64,000 bases of DNA from JARRKU01 sp963675565 (lineage in GTDB: Bacteria > Desulfobacterota > Desulfobacteria > Desulfobacterales > Desulfosarcinaceae): positions 1,364,001 through 1,428,000 of the forward strand of contig CAXXYD010000004.1 in the NCBI GenBank assembly GCA_963675565.2, written 5' to 3'. How positions within the stretch are numbered: position 1 is the first letter of the stretch; each line of letters opens with the position of its first letter. Shown piece by piece: positions 51,867 to 59,992 of the stretch. Both the position numbers and the translations under genes were made by a program. Below the pieces are notes generated by a model. That model saw nothing but the letters and a program-made list of their open reading frames with translations. It ran no database searches and had not been told where the DNA came from.

Positions 51867-53060
51867 TTACAATCCCGATTTGATCACCAGGTCGGTAATG
51901 GGCCCGCGGGATTTGTCCCCCTTGAGCACCAGGTGCGCATACCCACGATTCCCTTTGAATTTATTAACAATCCAATTCAATCCGTTGTTCTCGGCATTGA
52001 GGTAGGGGTGATCCACCTGCCGGGTGTCCCCCAGGCAGAAGCACTTGACCCCCTCGCCCATACGGGAGAGCAGGGCCCGGCATTCACCCCGGGACATGTT
52101 CTGGATTTCATCGATGATGACGACGGCGTTCTCGATGTTCATACCGCGAATATAGGTCAGGGGCAGCAGTTCGAGGCGGGCCGGATTGAGCTGCGGGGGG
52201 TGCTCGTCCGGATTGACGAACAGGCGGTTGGCCCGCCGGGTCTTGTGCAGCTTCATGATCAAGTCCAGGATGTAGCGGTTATACGGTTCCATCTTCTCTT
52301 CCACCCGGCCGGGCAGATAGCCCATCTTCTGGCCGATCTCCACCATGGGTTTGACCACGTAAATCTTGGAAAAATCCTTACGCTCCAGCATCAGGTACAA
52401 TGCTGTGGCCAGGGCGAGGAAACTTTTGCCGTAGCCCGCCTCGCTCTGAATGGAAACCACGTGGATGGAGCTGTCGTTCATCAGTTCAAGGGCAAGGTTC
52501 TGATAAACGCTGCGGGGGGTGATATTCCAGATCTTGTGCTGGTAATCGACAGTCTTTTCGCCCTGATTGCTGAAAAATATGGGTTTGCCGGCCTCTCCCC
52601 ACATAAAGCAGTTGGCAAACGCCTCTTCCCGGCTCTCCACAAATCCGGTTACATATTCGGCTTCCGATTTGAAGGGGACCGACTCTTTATAATTTTCACT
52701 GCAAATACCCTGCAGGGAAGCCTGCAGTTGCAAAATCTTGTCGTTGGTCACCAGGATAGGCTGGGACAGGCCGCTGGATTGAATTTCTTCCAGAATGTGA
52801 TGGTCCACATGCTGCAGGAACGGCTGGGCCACGTTGTCGGTGCTCAAAATCGTGAACTGATCGGGAAAATCGCTCAAGTGCTGGATCACCTTGGCCACGA
52901 TGTGGCCCAGGCGGGGATCTTTCTTGAATTTGTTCAGTTCAAGGAGCACATGGTAGGGAACGAACACATGATTTTCGTTGCCGTTGCGCAGCTTGAAGAG
53001 CGCACCGGGATCGTCCAGCAGAACATTAGTGTCGACAACATAAGATTTGCTGTGGTTCAT
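51867..53060 (-). CDS. PIN domain-PhoH fusion ATPase
   Basis: The 397-residue protein has an N-terminal PIN nuclease-like domain (residues 1-130: YVVDTNVLLDDP with the first acidic residues, LLELNKFKKD, ILVTNDKIL) and a C-terminal PhoH-type ATPase (Walker A SEAGYGKSFLALA, Walker B NAVVIIDEIQNM, GDTRQVD). This YlaK-like architecture is thought to couple RNA cleavage with unwinding. ATG at 53060 follows GAGGCCT. It lies 27 bp after the Lgt-like gene and could belong to the same transcript. Confidence 0.92.
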   Translation of the reverse strand: MNHSKSYVVDTNVLLDDPGALFKLRNGNENHVFVPYHVLLELNKFKKDPRLGHIVAKVIQHLSDFPDQFTILSTDNVAQPFLQHVDHHILEEIQSSGLSQPILVTNDKILQLQASLQGICSENYKESVPFKSEAEYVTGFVESREEAFANCFMWGEAGKPIFFSNQGEKTVDYQHKIWNITPRSVYQNLALELMNDSSIHVVSIQSEAGYGKSFLALATALYLMLERKDFSKIYVVKPMVEIGQKMGYLPGRVEEKMEPYNRYILDLIMKLHKTRRANRLFVNPDEHPPQLNPARLELLPLTYIRGMNIENAVVIIDEIQNMSRGECRALLSRMGEGVKCFCLGDTRQVDHPYLNAENNGLNWIVNKFKGNRGYAHLVLKGDKSRGPITDLVIKSGL

Positions 53061-53087
53061 AGGCCTCGATTCTGTGTTGTGAATGGG

Positions 53088-54137
53088 TTAGATACGATCT
53101 TTGCGGACAAAAAAGGAGATAACGGCGCCGGTCACCTGGCTGCGCCCCATGTAAAGGAAGATGCCGATCCAGAGGCTTTGACATGCAAGTATTATAACCG
53201 GATTCCACAACAGGCGCAAGCCTGCAATGAGGTGAACGGGCGAGCCGGCCGGAGGGATCGCAACTGCCACCGCAACGGCGTACAAAACTGCTGCAAGGGC
53301 CATTTTCTGGTAAGCGCTGATGCGACCGGCACCGCGGTGGTCGGCCCGCAGAAACTCCGATGCGAACCGCCAGAACTGGGTAACCGACACGCAGAGCAGA
53401 TATGCGGCACGGCTCCGCCCTTCAAGAAACAGCAGCACCCCGATCAAGCCTGCTGCGGTATACAGCACGGCGGTAATGGCGGGCACGGCAATCACCGGCT
53501 GGCCGTCAAGGGCGCCGGCGTATGCGATTTTCTTGTTGCCACCGTGGTAGACAATGCTCAGGGGAGCCAGCCAGGGTCTGAAAACAGAGGGAAAACGGCC
53601 CAGGGGTTTTCCATAGCAGCATCCGAAGCTGAGGCAGGCCAGCCGTCCGCTGCCCTCGCCCAGGGCATAGCCTGCGGCAATGGCCGCCAGGGCCGGCATG
53701 ATGGGAAAAGGGGGCATCCCCCACAGGGGCCCGGCCAGATTCAAGGCGGCCATCACCCATGGCGCGGCAATCAGACCGACAAAAGCGGCCCCGCCGATAC
53801 TGAAGGTATGGGCCTTTTTCTCCACCCAGCGTGCCATCAGCTTGGCCGCTGGAATGCACAAAGCGAAAACCAGCCCCACAACCAGATGAATGACTGCCGT
53901 GGACAGGCCTCCGGCGGCCAGGAGAATGTAAACAATCAACACCGCCAGAGTGCAGGCATTGGCATTGAACAAGCCGTAGTAGGTCAAATTAAGGCCGTTC
54001 CAGCACCCGTCATTCCGCTTCGTCAGGGGTATGGTGCCGATAAACTGCCAGCGCTCCCCGCAAAGCCGTTTGAATCCCCAGGCATACAACCCGCCGAAAA
54101 GCACGGACAATATCAGAACGAAAAGCAGATTGGACAT
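53088..54137 (-). CDS. Lgt-like (prolipoprotein diacylglyceryl transferase family) membrane protein
   Basis: The 349-residue polytopic protein has about nine membrane helices. GEGSGRLACLSFGCCYGKP occupies the place of the Lgt signature GRIGNF-NG-C-G, and FWRFASEFLRADHRGAGRISAYQ matches the Lgt C-terminal RxxxExxRxDxR-type motif. It differs enough from true Lgt (extra N-terminal helices, Cys-rich centre) to suggest a different acceptor. Start ATG at 54137 lies behind AAAAGGAG. It is located after a Psd-family gene, hinting at a joint lipid-modifying function (inference). Confidence 0.7.
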   Translation of the reverse strand: MSNLLFVLILSVLFGGLYAWGFKRLCGERWQFIGTIPLTKRNDGCWNGLNLTYYGLFNANACTLAVLIVYILLAAGGLSTAVIHLVVGLVFALCIPAAKLMARWVEKKAHTFSIGGAAFVGLIAAPWVMAALNLAGPLWGMPPFPIMPALAAIAAGYALGEGSGRLACLSFGCCYGKPLGRFPSVFRPWLAPLSIVYHGGNKKIAYAGALDGQPVIAVPAITAVLYTAAGLIGVLLFLEGRSRAAYLLCVSVTQFWRFASEFLRADHRGAGRISAYQKMALAAVLYAVAVAVAIPPAGSPVHLIAGLRLLWNPVIILACQSLWIGIFLYMGRSQVTGAVISFFVRKDRI

Positions 54138-54364
54138 CCGCAACAGCTCCTTTTCAATGTAACCGCAAGCCCGGGACATACCTCCCGGCACCGGATTCCT
54201 TGCCCCACCGCCAAACCGGACCATGGTGCCCGGGCCGGCGTCAAAAGCAAAAGATCATTTGCGAATTATGGCTGGCGTGCCGCGTGGGCCGGGTCTTATA
54301 TATAGGCAGCATTCCATAACGCGTAACCCGGCACTCATAACCCGCGACTGCCCCCGCCCCTTCC

Positions 54365-55369
54365 TTACACCGCTTTGCCTATGGACGAGCGCACCTGAAC
54401 ATCCGTCTCCACCAGGGGCTGCCGGAACCCAAGGCTGAACCGGCTTTGAACGCCGCTGCGGGCACTGTTGGCCAGCAGGTCGGCATCGAAAACCATGCAG
54501 CCTTTCTGGAAAAAGGTCACCACCACCGAACTGCCCGGTCGAAACAGGCTTTTGGGCTGCCCCTTGCGCAGGAAGAGCCCGGGCTTCACCGGGCGGGGCG
54601 CGTCGTAGCCGCGGGCACTGTAGCACTGGACAATTTCGCCGATCATCAGAGCAACCACTTCCACCATGGCCACCAGCCCGACGCCCGTGCCGCCGGCGAC
54701 ATCCGTGTCGATGACGGTCACCACCCGCTTGTTCTTCGAGTAGGGGGTCACCGCCGTGACCACCGCGGCGGGATTGCAGGAGTGATAGTCCCCTTCGATG
54801 GCATAAAAATCCACCACCCGGCCTGAAACCGGGCAGTGGTTGTAGTGGTATTTTTCCGGTGTCAGCCGGAAAACCGCATATTTTCCAGCGTCAAAAGCCC
54901 TGAGCCAGTGCCGCTGCCAGGGACCCAGCAGTTCTTCGTAGGCAAAAAACTTTTCTTTCAGAAACAGTCCGCCGGCGGGAGCCAAATCGCCCACCAGCAC
55001 TTTGGAATCCGCCGGCGCAACCACGCTGAAAGGGGTTTCCGGCATGGGCCGGCAGCGCCAGTACCGGATCTGGCGTTCGAACAGTTTGCGGGCGTTGTCC
55101 AGTTCTCCGGCAGATGCGACGCATTCCTGGATATCGATGCCCAGTTGATCGATCATTTTTCGGATCCTGGACGGCCGGCGCTGCAGGGGCAGATCAAAGT
55201 GCATGTACCCCAGCAGCCGGCTGGATCGTGCCGAGGTCAGCGCTTTGAAGACCAGCGGCGCCTTTTCCCGCGCGCGGCCGTACAGCAACCGGATCCAGCA
55301 GTCGGCATAGAGGGTTTCGGTGCAAACCCGGCCGCTGCGGCGGTCGATATACTGGTGAGTGGCCATCAT
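54365..55369 (-). CDS. Phosphatidylserine-decarboxylase-family protein
   Basis: The 334-residue protein has the Psd core: VVAPADSKVLVGDL, FRLTPEKYHYNHCPVSGRVVD, and the self-cleavage site in FRPGSSVVV (G279-S280-S281, where Psd has LGST), whose Ser would become the pyruvoyl group. Psd makes phosphatidylethanolamine from phosphatidylserine. The N-terminal 110 residues differ from E. coli Psd and no phosphatidylserine synthase is nearby. It overlaps the 808-residue gene by 4 bases, so it may act on a product of that system instead. Ribosome site GGAGGGAG. Confidence 0.82.
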   Translation of the reverse strand: MMATHQYIDRRSGRVCTETLYADCWIRLLYGRAREKAPLVFKALTSARSSRLLGYMHFDLPLQRRPSRIRKMIDQLGIDIQECVASAGELDNARKLFERQIRYWRCRPMPETPFSVVAPADSKVLVGDLAPAGGLFLKEKFFAYEELLGPWQRHWLRAFDAGKYAVFRLTPEKYHYNHCPVSGRVVDFYAIEGDYHSCNPAAVVTAVTPYSKNKRVVTVIDTDVAGGTGVGLVAMVEVVALMIGEIVQCYSARGYDAPRPVKPGLFLRKGQPKSLFRPGSSVVVTFFQKGCMVFDADLLANSARSGVQSRFSLGFRQPLVETDVQVRSSIGKAV

Positions 55370-57792
55370 CCGGGGCTCCCTCCGGATTTACCGCTGTTTT
55401 TGCTCTGGTGCAGAAGCAGCATCATCAGGTAAATCAGTGTTTCGCAGGTCTCTGCGGCAAGATCGTCCGTAATCAAGGCTTTTTCCGCCGCTGCCAGATA
55501 TGTGTCGGCGTTACTGCCGCCCAGGATGGACAACAGGGCCTGGTTGTACTGCCCTGATCGCCACGACGACCAGCTGTCCAGGTTCTTGACGGCATATCGA
55601 AAGAGGGTAAACCCTTCACGGATGTGACGTCTACGCAGATCCTGCCGGTAATAGGCCTCCGCCGCACGGTTGAACTCCCGACCGTCCGCCTTGAACGGAG
55701 AGGACCAGCCCCCGGCATCGAGAATGCCGCGTGTCAGGCGGCCGGCGCAGGAATGGGCACCAGGATCGCCGATCCGCTGCTCCAGGTCATCGAGCACTGG
55801 ACCCAGCTGCATCAATCGGATGAGGTCGCGGCCGTCCTCGCGCAGGATACGGACCAGAGCCCACCGGTACTCCACTGCAGGAATGCGGATGTAGTTTGCA
55901 TACCGCCGGCTGGATCGGGTATTGCGAGCGGCCTTGATGATTTTATGCAAAAACCGGTTGGCGCTGTTCTGGTGCACGTAAAGGGTCGGAATCCCGATTG
56001 CCGCACCAAAAAAGAACTGGCGCCGTTCACTTTCCACGGTGGGATCATCCGGTATCAGGCCATGGCTGACCGTCTGCTCAAAGATGTATTTATAGGCCAG
56101 CATGGTGATCAACAGCTGCAGATCGGCGGCCGCCCCCATGTCGGGCACCACGTTTTCAAACAGGCTGAAATAACGCGCCTCATAGCCGGTAAACCCCATA
56201 CGGTGATACTGCCGCAAGCGGTAAAGCATGTACAGCGGCATGCTGCGGTTGAAAATACCCATGTTCTCCAGATCGGCCAGCAGCCGCACGTCGTTGTCCA
56301 CCCGGCCGTCCAGCCCCGGGCTTTCGTCGGTGCTCAGCAGCGCCACCAGATAATCCAGCAACCGGATATCGGCCACCATATCGCCCCTGAGCCCCAGCAG
56401 CCGGCTGACGGTGCGGTCCAGCCATTGCGGCCCGAAAGGCGTCAGCGGGTGGCCGAAGCACTTGATGCGCGCCTTGCCTTTCCAGCGCCGCCACAGCATG
56501 CGAAGGTGGGTGTAATCCAGTTCGTGGGGCAGAAATCCCAGCACCCGCTCGGGGTGAAAATCCCAGAAATCGAACCGGTAGGGTGCGGCCGAATAGCTCC
56601 CCACGAACAGAGGCAGAAAATGCTCGCTGATCTTGATCACCAGGTCGCCGTAATGCTTCTCTTCGGGCAGGCCGTAACCCGATCCGGGATCGCCCATCAT
56701 TGCGGTCAGGCGGCGGCTGCCGATGCTCAGGTGGGTACCGTTGTTGGCCAGACAGACATTGGATGTATTGGGCAGTACCACCAGATTGTTGGCGATAATG
56801 CCGGCCTCCTTGAGCTTGCCCAGGGCGTTGAGCTGGCTGCGGGATAACACCTCATGGCACAAGGCCATATAGCGGTGCTTGTCTTCTCCGCAAAGCCAGC
56901 CCGACAGGCAGGGGCTCATGAACAGCTCACGGTAGAACGCATCGGAGATCAGGTCGTTGAGCCCCTTCTGGCGCACCGGGGGGTGAGGACTGAAATAGAC
57001 GATGGTTTTCTGCCCGCTGGTCTCCAGCCCGAAACGGCGGTTGGCGTACTGGGCCAGCAGCTGGGTGAGCAGGTAGCGCATGAGGGTTTCGGTGGCCGCC
57101 GCCGCTCCCGCGCTCTGTCCGCCCCCGGACCCCACCGGGTGGAAGGAGTGGGTTTCTGGCGAGGTGTTGTCGTTGAGAAAATGCGCCATCATGGCCTGGC
57201 CGGTGGTGCGCACCATGGGCGGAACGCCGGGCCGGCCGATGGCATTGGCCAGTGAGAGCTTGAGCAGGTAGGAGACCGGCACCCGCACCTTGGCTATCCC
57301 TGCCTCGCTGCAGGCAAAACGATGGACGTCGCACCGCGGCGGACCGTCGGCCACCCGCTTGTCGGCACGCATATCGCTTTCGAACACCGACTCGGCAAAG
57401 GTGTTGAGCATGCGTCGCGGGAAATGGACCCAGCTGTTTTCCCAGACCGCTTCAGGTGTGTTCAAATACGCTTCCAGCTCGACGATGTGATGCGGCGGTG
57501 CATCGCCGCTGGCCGCGCGCCGGACCAGGTTGCGGTAATAGCTGGACTGTTCGATGGCCCGGGGCAGGTCCACATCCCGGCGGGACCCCAGAACCGCCGT
57601 TTGCAGCTCGGTCTCGGAACCGGCCGTGGTATCCGCCGGTGAAAACGGCAGCCGCTCGATCCAAGCCGTCCCGGTTGTATCGGTGATCCCCAGCATCTGC
57701 ATGAATTCCCGGGGCGTGGCCGGCTGCTGCGCACCACCCGGCGGCGGCGCAACCAGTCTAAGCGGGGGCGCCATCAGTGGCGAAGGGGGCAT
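55366..57792 (-). CDS. 808-residue protein of unknown family, coupled to a Psd-like gene
   Basis: A long protein without signal peptide. Conserved-looking stretches include VSYLLKLSLANAIG, THSFHPVGSGGGQSAG, NNLVVLPNTSNVCLANNGTH, GLPEEKHYGDLVIKISEH, FWDFHPERVLGFLPHELDYTHLRM and EYRWALVRILREDGRDL, consistent with a large enzyme. No known fold was recognised by eye. The start ATG at 57792 (MPPSPLM) follows TAAGGAGCC; a further upstream extension in frame is rejected. It overlaps the Psd-like gene by 4 bases and is divergent from an exported-protein gene. Confidence 0.75.
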   Translation of the reverse strand: MPPSPLMAPPLRLVAPPPGGAQQPATPREFMQMLGITDTTGTAWIERLPFSPADTTAGSETELQTAVLGSRRDVDLPRAIEQSSYYRNLVRRAASGDAPPHHIVELEAYLNTPEAVWENSWVHFPRRMLNTFAESVFESDMRADKRVADGPPRCDVHRFACSEAGIAKVRVPVSYLLKLSLANAIGRPGVPPMVRTTGQAMMAHFLNDNTSPETHSFHPVGSGGGQSAGAAAATETLMRYLLTQLLAQYANRRFGLETSGQKTIVYFSPHPPVRQKGLNDLISDAFYRELFMSPCLSGWLCGEDKHRYMALCHEVLSRSQLNALGKLKEAGIIANNLVVLPNTSNVCLANNGTHLSIGSRRLTAMMGDPGSGYGLPEEKHYGDLVIKISEHFLPLFVGSYSAAPYRFDFWDFHPERVLGFLPHELDYTHLRMLWRRWKGKARIKCFGHPLTPFGPQWLDRTVSRLLGLRGDMVADIRLLDYLVALLSTDESPGLDGRVDNDVRLLADLENMGIFNRSMPLYMLYRLRQYHRMGFTGYEARYFSLFENVVPDMGAAADLQLLITMLAYKYIFEQTVSHGLIPDDPTVESERRQFFFGAAIGIPTLYVHQNSANRFLHKIIKAARNTRSSRRYANYIRIPAVEYRWALVRILREDGRDLIRLMQLGPVLDDLEQRIGDPGAHSCAGRLTRGILDAGGWSSPFKADGREFNRAAEAYYRQDLRRRHIREGFTLFRYAVKNLDSWSSWRSGQYNQALLSILGGSNADTYLAAAEKALITDDLAAETCETLIYLMMLLLHQSKNSGKSGGSPG

Positions 57793-57935
57793 AGGCAGGC
57801 TCCTTAAATACAATATGTTGTGGTTGTTATCCTTTTGCCTCAGGATATAAAGTGTGCCTGCCACATTTGGCCCGTATTAGTGAATTGTGAGATTTGCGTT
57901 AAAAGCGAAAGGCGGGTTTGAGGAAATTCAAAAAT

Positions 57936-58781
57936 ATGTTAGATAGGCGCACAAGAAGGATTTTTCTGAATAGTTTTTCGGGGTGTCCCCTGTACCCGCA
58001 AAGGAAGCCGGTTTTGGCTCGAACCCTCCCAAAACGAACGACCGCCCTGATCGCAGCCATGCTGTTGTCTTTGGCCATGGCCCGCCCGGCCGGGTGTGCG
58101 GAGATCGAGTCCTACAAATACCTTGAAACTGTTGGGGACACCCGGCAACCGATTCAGTGGTGCGTGGAAAAATCCGAAAACACTCGCCTGCTGTGGCAGA
58201 CCCGGGATGAAGTCAGCCTGATCGAAACCCGCGGCCCCTTTGACACGGCCCGCTGGCATGGCCGTAACACGGCGGAAGATACAGACATCTCGGCTTTCCG
58301 TCAGGGCGATACCATCCGGATCAAGGGCAAATTGAAAGGCAAGGCCGTTGATAAAACCATCGCCATTGACAACGCCCCCTGGTTTCAGTCCATGTCGTGG
58401 TCACTGCGCCGCCTGGTCCTGTCCGACGATGAACAGATGGAATTATGGACATTGCGCCCGGATACCATGAAAGCGTACAAGCTGGTGGCCCGAAAGATCG
58501 GCAAAGAGGAATTACAAATCGGGGGAAAAACCGTTACGGGGATAAACATCGAAATCCGGCTCAAAGGTCTGCTGAGCCCGTTCTGGTCCAGTCATTACTG
58601 GTTTCGCGAAACCGACGGTGTCTGGCTGCGCTACAAGGGCGTCAGCGAAGCCGCGGGTAACCCGGCACTGCGCATCGTGTACCAGGGGCCGTCGGCACCA
58701 TGCGATATTGCAGCGGCCGTTCTGGCGAACAGCCAGCCATTCCCCGAGTCCCATGATATGCATGGCCGGACCGGCGGATAA
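57936..58781 (+). CDS. Exported protein, DUF3108/DUF6134-like, unknown function
   Basis: The 281-residue protein has a long basic N-terminus followed by a hydrophobic stretch (TTALIAAMLLSLAMARPAGCA, about residues 35-55), a signal peptide with possible cleavage after GCA. The mature part is beta-rich (IESYKYLETVGDTRQP ... VWLRYKGVSEAAGNPALRIVY) and recalls small periplasmic beta-barrel proteins of the DUF3108/DUF6134 type, though not firmly. ATG at 57936 lies about 12 bases behind GAGGAAA; a TTG at 57918 is also in frame. It is divergent from the 808-residue gene across about 140 bp. Confidence 0.65.
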   Translation: MLDRRTRRIFLNSFSGCPLYPQRKPVLARTLPKRTTALIAAMLLSLAMARPAGCAEIESYKYLETVGDTRQPIQWCVEKSENTRLLWQTRDEVSLIETRGPFDTARWHGRNTAEDTDISAFRQGDTIRIKGKLKGKAVDKTIAIDNAPWFQSMSWSLRRLVLSDDEQMELWTLRPDTMKAYKLVARKIGKEELQIGGKTVTGINIEIRLKGLLSPFWSSHYWFRETDGVWLRYKGVSEAAGNPALRIVYQGPSAPCDIAAAVLANSQPFPESHDMHGRTGG

Positions 58782-58901
58782 GCACAATACCCGGCAAACG
58801 CCTCCCATCAAATTCAAATATCACCGTAGCGGCGGGACGCCGCTCCCGCTTCAGGAGTCAAGATCCCAGCGGGCGGGGATAAGCTTCGCCTCTATATTTA
58901 T

Positions 58902-59951
58902 TCAATAGTAAAACCGGGAGCTGCTGTAATCACACCGACAATCCATATGCTGTAAAAACCGGCAATAGAGTTTCCGGCAGATTTGGGGGTACTCAATCAG
59001 GGGCAGGTGGCCGCAGGGATTGAAGATATAGGCCCGGCAATCTGCAATACCGTCCAGAATTTGCGGTACAGTGGACACATGGCAAATCCGGTCGTGTTGC
59101 CCCCACAGGACAAGGGTGGGAGCCTCGATTCGTGAGGCCATCCGGTCCATTAAATCGATGCCGCCGACGATCAAATCATCGAACAGTTTACGGCGCCAGC
59201 GCAGCTGGGCGATCCCCCGTTCAGCCCAGTGGTGCCTGAGCCCGGCGGGCAGCCCGGGCAGTTCATGAATTAAAAACCTCATGAAAAAGTCAAATTCATC
59301 CGCACTTTCATATAGGAATATATTTCGCCCCCGCTCCTGGAAAAGGGCCATGGCATCGCTGCACACCGGTGCACTGAATCCGGAGCTGTCCATAAGGGCG
59401 AGGGTACGCGCACGATCCGGGAAAAGCGCCGCGAAATAGGCGGCCACATACCCCCCAAGCGAAACGCCCAGCAAGTGAAACCGCTCCACGCCAAGCGCGT
59501 TGAAAAATTGTTCCAGCCGACAGACCTGGGACTCGACGTCATAGGATGCCGACCAATCCGGCGTGTGGTCCCCGAAGCCCGGCAAGTCAGGTACGATGAC
59601 GCGGTAGAACCGGCGCAAAGAAAGGGCCAGGGAGACCATATGGTCCTTGGCGGCGCCGAAACCATGAAGCAGGACCACCGTATCGCCCCGGCCGCCATCA
59701 AGATAGGGCCAGATCAAACCGCCCGCTTTCAGATAATGGCTCCGCAGCCCGCACAGTTGCCGGTTGACATACACCAGTCGATCCATCAGCGCATCGGGCT
59801 GCTTGACTACCGCCAAAAGCGCGTTCAGCGACCCAATGCCGAGCCGCAGCAATACCTGGCGGGACCTGGCGTGGTGTGGCGTCAGGATCCGACATCCGCC
59901 GGGCCGCCAGTCCGGTTCAAACCGGATATCTATGGGCTTGACGCGTTCCAT
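58902..59951 (-). CDS. Alpha/beta-hydrolase-fold protein
   Basis: The protein of about 349 residues has the alpha/beta hydrolase layout: VVLLHGFGAAKDHM (oxyanion region), the nucleophile elbow LLGVSLGGYVAA with Ser, WGQHDRICHVS with the Asp and NPCGHLPLIEYP with the His. The N-terminal 90 residues are specific to this subgroup. Both ATG at 59951 and GTG at 59975 are possible starts; neither has a good ribosome site. It follows ppk1 by a few tens of bases and may be co-transcribed. Substrate unknown (ester or lipid is plausible). Confidence 0.82.
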   Translation of the reverse strand: MERVKPIDIRFEPDWRPGGCRILTPHHARSRQVLLRLGIGSLNALLAVVKQPDALMDRLVYVNRQLCGLRSHYLKAGGLIWPYLDGGRGDTVVLLHGFGAAKDHMVSLALSLRRFYRVIVPDLPGFGDHTPDWSASYDVESQVCRLEQFFNALGVERFHLLGVSLGGYVAAYFAALFPDRARTLALMDSSGFSAPVCSDAMALFQERGRNIFLYESADEFDFFMRFLIHELPGLPAGLRHHWAERGIAQLRWRRKLFDDLIVGGIDLMDRMASRIEAPTLVLWGQHDRICHVSTVPQILDGIADCRAYIFNPCGHLPLIEYPQICRKLYCRFLQHMDCRCDYSSSRFYY

Positions 59952-59992
59952 GCCATAAGTCTGTAAATCCGGCACTGCGACAGCAGGGGTGC

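Noticed and set aside
51750..54305. 851-codon plus-strand open frame opposite the PIN-PhoH and Lgt-like genes
   Set aside because: It spans two recognisable minus-strand genes and their gap; composition is His/Gln-rich and no family fits.
55624..56847. 407-codon plus-strand frame opposite the 808-residue gene
   Set aside because: The minus-strand frame has the better ribosome site, is longer and is coupled to a recognisable gene.
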